In this document: positions 53,644 to 58,490 of the stretch, one piece after another
Position numbering within the stretch: position 1 is the first letter of the stretch
How the letters are laid out: every line of letters begins with the position of its first letter
NCBI GenBank assembly: GCA_016781525.1
Contig: JADDQE010000202.1
Coordinates: 1 to 58,490 of the forward strand
Source of the DNA: a bacterium
GTDB taxonomy: Bacteria > Chloroflexota > Chloroflexia > Chloroflexales > Kallotenuaceae
Reading direction: 5' to 3'
DNA length: 58,490 bases
The notes under the pieces: model-generated
What the model was told of the DNA's origin: nothing
Databases searched by the model: none
Seen by the model: the letters and a program-made list of their open reading frames with translations, nothing else
Made by a program: the position numbers and the translations under genes

Positions 53644-55794
53644 GTGAGGAACTCGCTAGCTACTCATTCCGTCTCACCACAGGCCGATGCCCGGCCATGG
53701 GCCCCAGTGATCAGCTTGGGCGTACTTGTAGTATTCGGCCTTGCGCTCCGCCTGTTGGTCTGGCATTGGCACGAGCAATATCCCCTGGGCGGCGACGAAC
53801 GCGAGTACTTTGAGCAGGCCCTAACCTGGTTGCAGGGCAAGGGCTATCACGAGCTCCCCTTGATGCGGCCTCCGCTTTACACGGTTTTTCTCGCGGTCAT
53901 TTTTCAGCTCTTCGACTCGCAGGTGCAGCGTGTGCGGTTGGTGCAAGCCTTTATCAGCACCGCGACCATTCCGCTGGTGTGGTTTTGGGCGCGTGACCTC
54001 CTCGGCCGCGAACACGCCCGCGCCGCACTGGTGACAGCTGGTATCGCCGCGCTCTGCTTTACCTTCGCGGCCAACGCCGCTGAGCTGCTGACCGAGACCC
54101 TTTTTGTCGCGGGATTAACCCTGGTGTTCTCGCTGCTGCTACGGAGTGCCTCTGCCCCAGCGACGGCTGCCGGACGCGCATGGGTGTGGGCCGCGCTGGC
54201 TGGTCTTGCTGTCGGCGCTCTTTCGCTCATCCGCTCGGTTGCGCTGCCCCTCGTGCCGTTAGGGGCGCTGTGGCTGCTGGTACAGCATAAGCAGCTGCGG
54301 GACAAGCTGCCCATAAGGGTCTCAAAATCCTCAGCTCGTCGTTCTTTGTGCTTTGTTCTTGGCGCGTTGCTTGTTGTTCTGCCTTGGACCACTCGCAACT
54401 ACGTCTTGTATGCAACGCCAATTGTGATTGATACGACCGGCGCTGAAAACCTTTGGCTCGACAACGACCCCGCCGGCCGCGAAGCGGTCAAGCGACAGCT
54501 GTATGCACTAGGCGACGACCGAGGCCTGCGCCAGAAGCTGTCAATGCGTGAGGGCCTAGCGGCTATCACGGCTGACCCCAGCCGCTTCGCAGCTAAAGCT
54601 TGGGCTGAAACGAAAAAATTCATGGCGCTCGAGTACTTCGACGACCTACGAGCGCGCCGCGCGATCTGGGTTTCGCCGCTTGAGGTTTGGATGCGGCTGC
54701 TGCTAGGCGATGGAATATGGCTGCTGGTACTGGTTGGCGGTTTAGCCGGGCTTTGGCTCGGGCCCCATGACTGGGCGAAGCTGCTCCTGGTCCCGTGGGT
54801 ACTGTATGTGTTCCTGACTGGTCTGCTCTTCCACGTCGAGCTGCGCTACCGCCTGCCGCTCTATCCCGCGCTCCTGCCGTACGCCGGCTGGACGCTGGTT
54901 GGTCTCACCCGACTGCTTCGCCGAAAGACACAGACTTTCCCTAGGCGCTGGCCGCGCCTCCTAGGAGCGACACTGTCGATCGGCGGCGCACTGCTCGTGA
55001 TGCTCCTACATCGGGCCTACCCGGCCGAAGCGTTGATCCTGGCCCGTAAACACCTCCACCTAGCAGCGGCGCATCGTGCATCTGTCTCCGATCCCGCGAC
55101 GACGAAGTCTGCCCGTAGGGCTGCAGAGACAGCTCTGCAACTAGATCCACGCTCAGCCCTGGCACGTGTAGAGCTTGGCCGGCACGCAAATGAAGGACAA
55201 GCCGACGAGTGGTGGCGAGCTGCGATCGAAATATTGCCCGCTCACCCATACGCACATCTTCTGCTGGGCAATAGCTTACGGCAGGGGGGACAGTTGGACG
55301 AAGCACGTGAGGAGCTGCGTTTTGAGACACACTCGCTGGAAGATCTTCAGCGCTGGTCGCTGCACCTGTTTCGCCGTGCTGCGGAAGGTCGCGTCGATAT
55401 CGGTGATGGCCTGGATTTGGGCATGATCACCGGCTTCTATCCCGCGGCGAATGGCACACGCTGGACGCGCGGAACTGCCGAGGTACACAAGCTGACGCCT
55501 GGTGCGGTGTTAAGTGTTCGTGCGCGGAGCCCGCGCCCGCCCGAGGCAGCGCCCGCCGTGGTACGTGTGCTTGCGAATGGTCTGCCAATCGGTACACTGC
55601 ATGTCGGCGCCGAGTGGCAGACCTTTAGAGTTGCTCTACCGGAGCAGCTAAAGCTAGCTGCCGAGCCGTTGACCATACGCCTCGAGGCTTCGACATTTCG
55701 GCCGCGCGATTTTGATCGCTCGAGCGGCGATAACCGTAGCTTGGGTATTGAGATCGACTGGATCGCGACCAACGAACAATCAGCTGCTCCATGA
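53644..55794 (+). CDS. GT39-like glycosyltransferase with TPR and C-terminal module (2)
   Basis: A 716-aa paralogue of its neighbours. First loop GGDEREYFEQALTWLQGKGY and RPPLYTVFLAVIFQLF; membrane core to about residue 465; helical TPR-like part (AETALQLDPRSALARVELG, AHLLLGNSLRQGGQLDEA); C-terminal beta domain with RVDIGDGLDLGMITGFY and RWTRGTAEV. The loop KSSARRSLCFVLGALLVV is encoded by heptamer-like DNA. GTG 53644 follows TAAGGGA; a longer frame overlapping the previous gene is rejected. It overlaps the next gene by four bases. Confidence 0.87.
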   Translation: MRNSLATHSVSPQADARPWAPVISLGVLVVFGLALRLLVWHWHEQYPLGGDEREYFEQALTWLQGKGYHELPLMRPPLYTVFLAVIFQLFDSQVQRVRLVQAFISTATIPLVWFWARDLLGREHARAALVTAGIAALCFTFAANAAELLTETLFVAGLTLVFSLLLRSASAPATAAGRAWVWAALAGLAVGALSLIRSVALPLVPLGALWLLVQHKQLRDKLPIRVSKSSARRSLCFVLGALLVVLPWTTRNYVLYATPIVIDTTGAENLWLDNDPAGREAVKRQLYALGDDRGLRQKLSMREGLAAITADPSRFAAKAWAETKKFMALEYFDDLRARRAIWVSPLEVWMRLLLGDGIWLLVLVGGLAGLWLGPHDWAKLLLVPWVLYVFLTGLLFHVELRYRLPLYPALLPYAGWTLVGLTRLLRRKTQTFPRRWPRLLGATLSIGGALLVMLLHRAYPAEALILARKHLHLAAAHRASVSDPATTKSARRAAETALQLDPRSALARVELGRHANEGQADEWWRAAIEILPAHPYAHLLLGNSLRQGGQLDEAREELRFETHSLEDLQRWSLHLFRRAAEGRVDIGDGLDLGMITGFYPAANGTRWTRGTAEVHKLTPGAVLSVRARSPRPPEAAPAVVRVLANGLPIGTLHVGAEWQTFRVALPEQLKLAAEPLTIRLEASTFRPRDFDRSSGDNRSLGIEIDWIATNEQSAAP

Positions 55795-57995
55795 AACAAC
55801 GGTTCTGGTGGCCAACCGCTCGCCTGCGCGGCGCGCTTCTATGCTTTATTCTGATCGTGGGCTTCGCTCTGCGAGTATGGCTCTGGTGGCGGACTCCCGT
55901 GCATCAGGCGGCCAACGACGAGGTGGAATATCTTGCGGTCGCCCGTGATCTGTTAGCCGGGCACGGCTGGCGCTTCTACGACACGTACCACTGGCTTCGA
56001 GCGCCGCTCTATCCAATCTGGCTGGCGGCGTCGCTGTGGCTCGGCGGCGAGGGGCTCCGCTACGTCGCCCTGCCGAATATTGTCTTGAGCAGCTTCACGG
56101 TCTATCTATACTTCCTCCTCGGGCGGGAGGTGGGCGAGAGCAGCCGTGAGCAAGCAGTTGACGCCGCACGCGCTGAGTGGGTAGGACTACTCACGGCCGG
56201 TTGTGCGGCTGTGCTCCTAACGCTGGCAACCTTTGCCAGTCTTTGGATGGCTGAGACGCTCTTCACGGCGTTGTTCATCGGCTCGCTGCTGGCGTTGCTG
56301 CGCTCTGCGCGGCAGCATTCTCGGCAGCGCCTCTGGCTGGCATTGAGCGGCGTACTACTCGGACTGGCAATCCTAACCCGCTCATTGCCGTTGATGGCTC
56401 TACCGGCGGTGGCGCTCTGGGTGATGTTTCAGCGTCGAGAAGCAGGCTCAAGGCACTGGTGGCTGCCTCCAAGACAGGGCCTGCTCGCCGCCCTGCTATT
56501 TGTGCTGACCACGGCAGGAACGATCGCGCCCTGGACGCTGCGAAACTACCATGCGTACGGAGCAGTGATTCCGGTCGAGACGGGTTTGTCCTACAACCTG
56601 TGGTGGTACAACGAGCCACGTGAAGATGAGGATACGATCCATGGGACCCTCGCGGCCATTGCCAACCCAGCCGAGCGTGCCGACTACGCGACACAGAAAG
56701 GCTTGGCACGGCTGCGGGAGGACCCTGCAATCCTGCTACGGAAGCTGTGGCCGAACTTCAACGCCCTGTGGGTGGTCAAGCCGATCGAAGATCGGTTTCT
56801 GTTGACGAATTATTACCAGGATGTTCCCTTCGGGATGTTTGCCATGGCGCTCCTTCTCGACGACGCGCTCTACACATCGGTCGCAATCCTTGGCCTCTCT
56901 GGATTAGCACTGGCGCCTCTCGATCGGCGCAAGGTGCTGTTGGGTGGATGGCTGCTATGCGTCATCGCGGTGGTGCTTTTGACCCATGGTGAGGGCCGCT
57001 ACCGTCATTTTATTTTTCCGGTGCTGCTGCCCTACGCCGCGGCGTTGCTTGTCGCGCTTCATTACGGCGCAGGCTGGCCTTGCCTGCGTCCTCGGTGGCT
57101 GCTCCTGACGAGCCTCCTTGTGGTGGCGCTCCTGTGGACGCCGCTAGTCCTCCGATACCCGGCTGCCTGGGCCCGCACAAATCTGGGGCGTGGCTGGCTG
57201 GTGCAACGTGCAGAGTGGGCTGCGGGTAGGGGCGATGCCGAGGAGGCCTTGAGGCTGTATTGGCGAGCCCACCAGGCTGACCCAAGGTCAGTGGACGTCT
57301 GGCTTGCGATCGGCAATGTTCAGCTGCGTGACGGCGCCGTCGAGCAGGCACTCTCCGCCTTCGACAGCGCATTTCTGATCTCCCGGTCAAGCGTTCCTGT
57401 CAACGTAAGTCAGGGCGATGCGCTGCGGCGGCTAGGTCGCCTCGATGAGGCACGGCGTGCATTCAAGGGCTACTACACGAGCGAGCTGGAGATGTTGGAG
57501 TGGGCTTGGCTGCATCTCGATACGCCGCCATCAGCGGCGGTCGACGTCGGCGATGGCCTTGATTTTGGCTTTGTCGATGGAATGTACGCCGCTGAGCAGC
57601 AGCTTGGTCGGACTGCACGTTGGACCAAGGGGCAGGCAGCTCTACGGCTGGCAGGTAGTGAGGCCGGTGCGACGATCCGGCTGACGCTTGCGGCGCCGCG
57701 CCCTGATACTCATTCGGTGAGAGCTCAAATCTGTGTCGGCGAGAGGTGTCACGATGTCGAGGTCACGCCGACCTGGCGGGTCTATGAACTGGCTGTTCCT
57801 CCAGCGGATCACTACGAGGTGGCGATTAGCACGACAACCTTCGATCCCCAAGCATTAGAGGGCCAGGCCTCGGACAGTCGTCGTCTGGGTGTATTGGTCG
57901 ATGGGGCGGCGGTCACCCTCTTTGACCCAGCAGCCCGGCCGGCGCAGGGGTCCGCTTCGCCAGCCACCGTATGGAACCCCCCAGCGAGCCCTTAA
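55791..57995 (+). CDS. GT39-like glycosyltransferase with TPR and C-terminal module (3)
   Basis: A 734-aa third copy of the architecture. First loop ANDEVEYLAVARDLLAGHGW and RAPLYPIWLAASLWLGGEG; about 11 helices to residue 460; TPR repeats (LRLYWRAHQADPRSVDVWLAIGNVQLRDGAVEQALSAFDSA and GDALRRLGRLDEARRAF); a C-terminal beta domain with AVDVGDGLDFGFVDGMY and RWTKGQAALRL. Paralogy with the two preceding genes is obvious, but the divergence suggests different sugars or acceptors. The start ATG overlaps the previous stop. It is the last gene of the cluster. Confidence 0.87.
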   Translation: MKQRFWWPTARLRGALLCFILIVGFALRVWLWWRTPVHQAANDEVEYLAVARDLLAGHGWRFYDTYHWLRAPLYPIWLAASLWLGGEGLRYVALPNIVLSSFTVYLYFLLGREVGESSREQAVDAARAEWVGLLTAGCAAVLLTLATFASLWMAETLFTALFIGSLLALLRSARQHSRQRLWLALSGVLLGLAILTRSLPLMALPAVALWVMFQRREAGSRHWWLPPRQGLLAALLFVLTTAGTIAPWTLRNYHAYGAVIPVETGLSYNLWWYNEPREDEDTIHGTLAAIANPAERADYATQKGLARLREDPAILLRKLWPNFNALWVVKPIEDRFLLTNYYQDVPFGMFAMALLLDDALYTSVAILGLSGLALAPLDRRKVLLGGWLLCVIAVVLLTHGEGRYRHFIFPVLLPYAAALLVALHYGAGWPCLRPRWLLLTSLLVVALLWTPLVLRYPAAWARTNLGRGWLVQRAEWAAGRGDAEEALRLYWRAHQADPRSVDVWLAIGNVQLRDGAVEQALSAFDSAFLISRSSVPVNVSQGDALRRLGRLDEARRAFKGYYTSELEMLEWAWLHLDTPPSAAVDVGDGLDFGFVDGMYAAEQQLGRTARWTKGQAALRLAGSEAGATIRLTLAAPRPDTHSVRAQICVGERCHDVEVTPTWRVYELAVPPADHYEVAISTTTFDPQALEGQASDSRRLGVLVDGAAVTLFDPAARPAQGSASPATVWNPPASP

Positions 57996-58092
57996 CGTAC
58001 CGTCCCGATACGCGCAATAGACGTTACAATGCAGCCTGATGTTGGTGATCTGTGCCCGACTGGGGCCGGACGAGATGCAATGTGGAGCACCT

Positions 58093-58455
58093 ATGCGCAT
58101 TTTGATCGCCGAGGATAACGCCGCTATTCGGATGATGGTTCATCAGGTCCTTGAGGACGCGGGTCATGAGATCGTGCTCGCCGAGAATGGACTCGAGGCT
58201 CTCCAACGTGCGCTCCTGCACCAGCCCGATCTGATTGTGCTTGACGGCAGCATGCCTGTGATGGATGGATGGGAGGTTTGCCGCCGCATCAAGGCTCAAC
58301 GCGATATCCCGGTGATGATGTTGACAGTCCACGCCGAGCGTGCAGACCGTGAGCGGGCAGTAAACTGCGGCGCAAACGACTTCTTAGCCAAGCCCTTCGA
58401 TATTCTCGACCTGGTCGCCAAGGTGAACGCGCTGCTGAGCTTGGTGAATAAGTAG
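58093..58455 (+). CDS. CheY-like single-domain response regulator
   Basis: A 120-aa stand-alone receiver: MRILIAEDN with the acidic pair Glu7-Asp8, phosphoacceptor Asp51 in IVLDGSMPVMDGWEV, Thr in MMLTVHAE and Lys in FLAKPFDILDLV. All switch residues are intact, unlike the regulator at 30103. It would pass a phosphate signal to a partner protein; no kinase is in view. ATG 58093 follows GGAG six bases upstream; an upstream frame opening lacks similarity. The window ends 35 bp after its stop. Confidence 0.94.
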   Translation: MRILIAEDNAAIRMMVHQVLEDAGHEIVLAENGLEALQRALLHQPDLIVLDGSMPVMDGWEVCRRIKAQRDIPVMMLTVHAERADRERAVNCGANDFLAKPFDILDLVAKVNALLSLVNK

Positions 58456-58490
58456 CGGTTCTGCGCCGCTATGCTCTGGAGCTCATAGCT

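Overview
This window looks like chromosomal DNA of a Chloroflexota bacterium, most likely class Chloroflexia (a Roseiflexus/Kouleothrix-like lineage). The reasons are GC-rich coding DNA, secreted proteins with Thr/Pro-rich linkers, a C-terminal secreted-protein domain I know from Chloroflexota, a tail ending YLPLVSK, short heptamer repeats between genes, and several very large GT-C glycosyltransferases. The lineage call is an inference from family resemblance; no marker gene was compared.

1-6226: a methylation-cycle operon led by a SAM-I riboswitch: mtnA, a MetE/UROD-fold protein, an adenosine-kinase-like PfkB kinase, ahcY and metK. Together they make SAM, remove S-adenosylhomocysteine and adenosine, and salvage methylthioadenosine. 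Two of its gaps and its terminator are built from one repeat family (AGGTTTCAGG/CCTGAAGCCTG). 6342-7246: a YbjN/CesT-like protein and a truncated TetR regulator that keeps a perfect operator.

7247-18205: mostly single housekeeping or secreted genes: M15 peptidase, HesB/IscA-type Fe-S protein, FMN reductase, lipoprotein, rhodanese, DUF309 protein, coiled-coil protein, cobalamin adenosyltransferase, endonuclease III-like enzyme, a large secreted PPC-domain protein and a degenerate M28-like membrane protein.

18401-19198: the most striking element. A tRNA-Leu(UAA) gene is split in its anticodon, between U34 and A35, by a 712-nt group I intron whose P6 region carries an HNH endonuclease gene.

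19236-33576: two AI-2E-type transporters, membrane proteases (YugP-like, rhomboid), a GT87-like mannosyltransferase with a methyltransferase, flavin reductase, purB, and an atypical NarL-type regulator (phosphoacceptor Asp replaced by Glu) followed by a lipoprotein.

33979-39792: a complete branched-chain amino-acid ABC transporter operon (SBP, livH, livM, livG, livF). 39981-41843: a GAF-GGDEF-EAL signalling gene broken by one in-frame TGA at a position where the family usually has Cys. 42267-43154: a PH-domain protein and a small orphan.

43582-57995: a surface-glycan/glycosyltransferase cluster: a 968-aa GT39-like protein, a GT4 enzyme, a nucleotide-sugar dehydrogenase, and four GT39-like membrane proteins mostly joined by ATGA overlaps. 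The last three share a C-terminal TPR-plus-beta-domain module. A CheY-like receiver closes the window.
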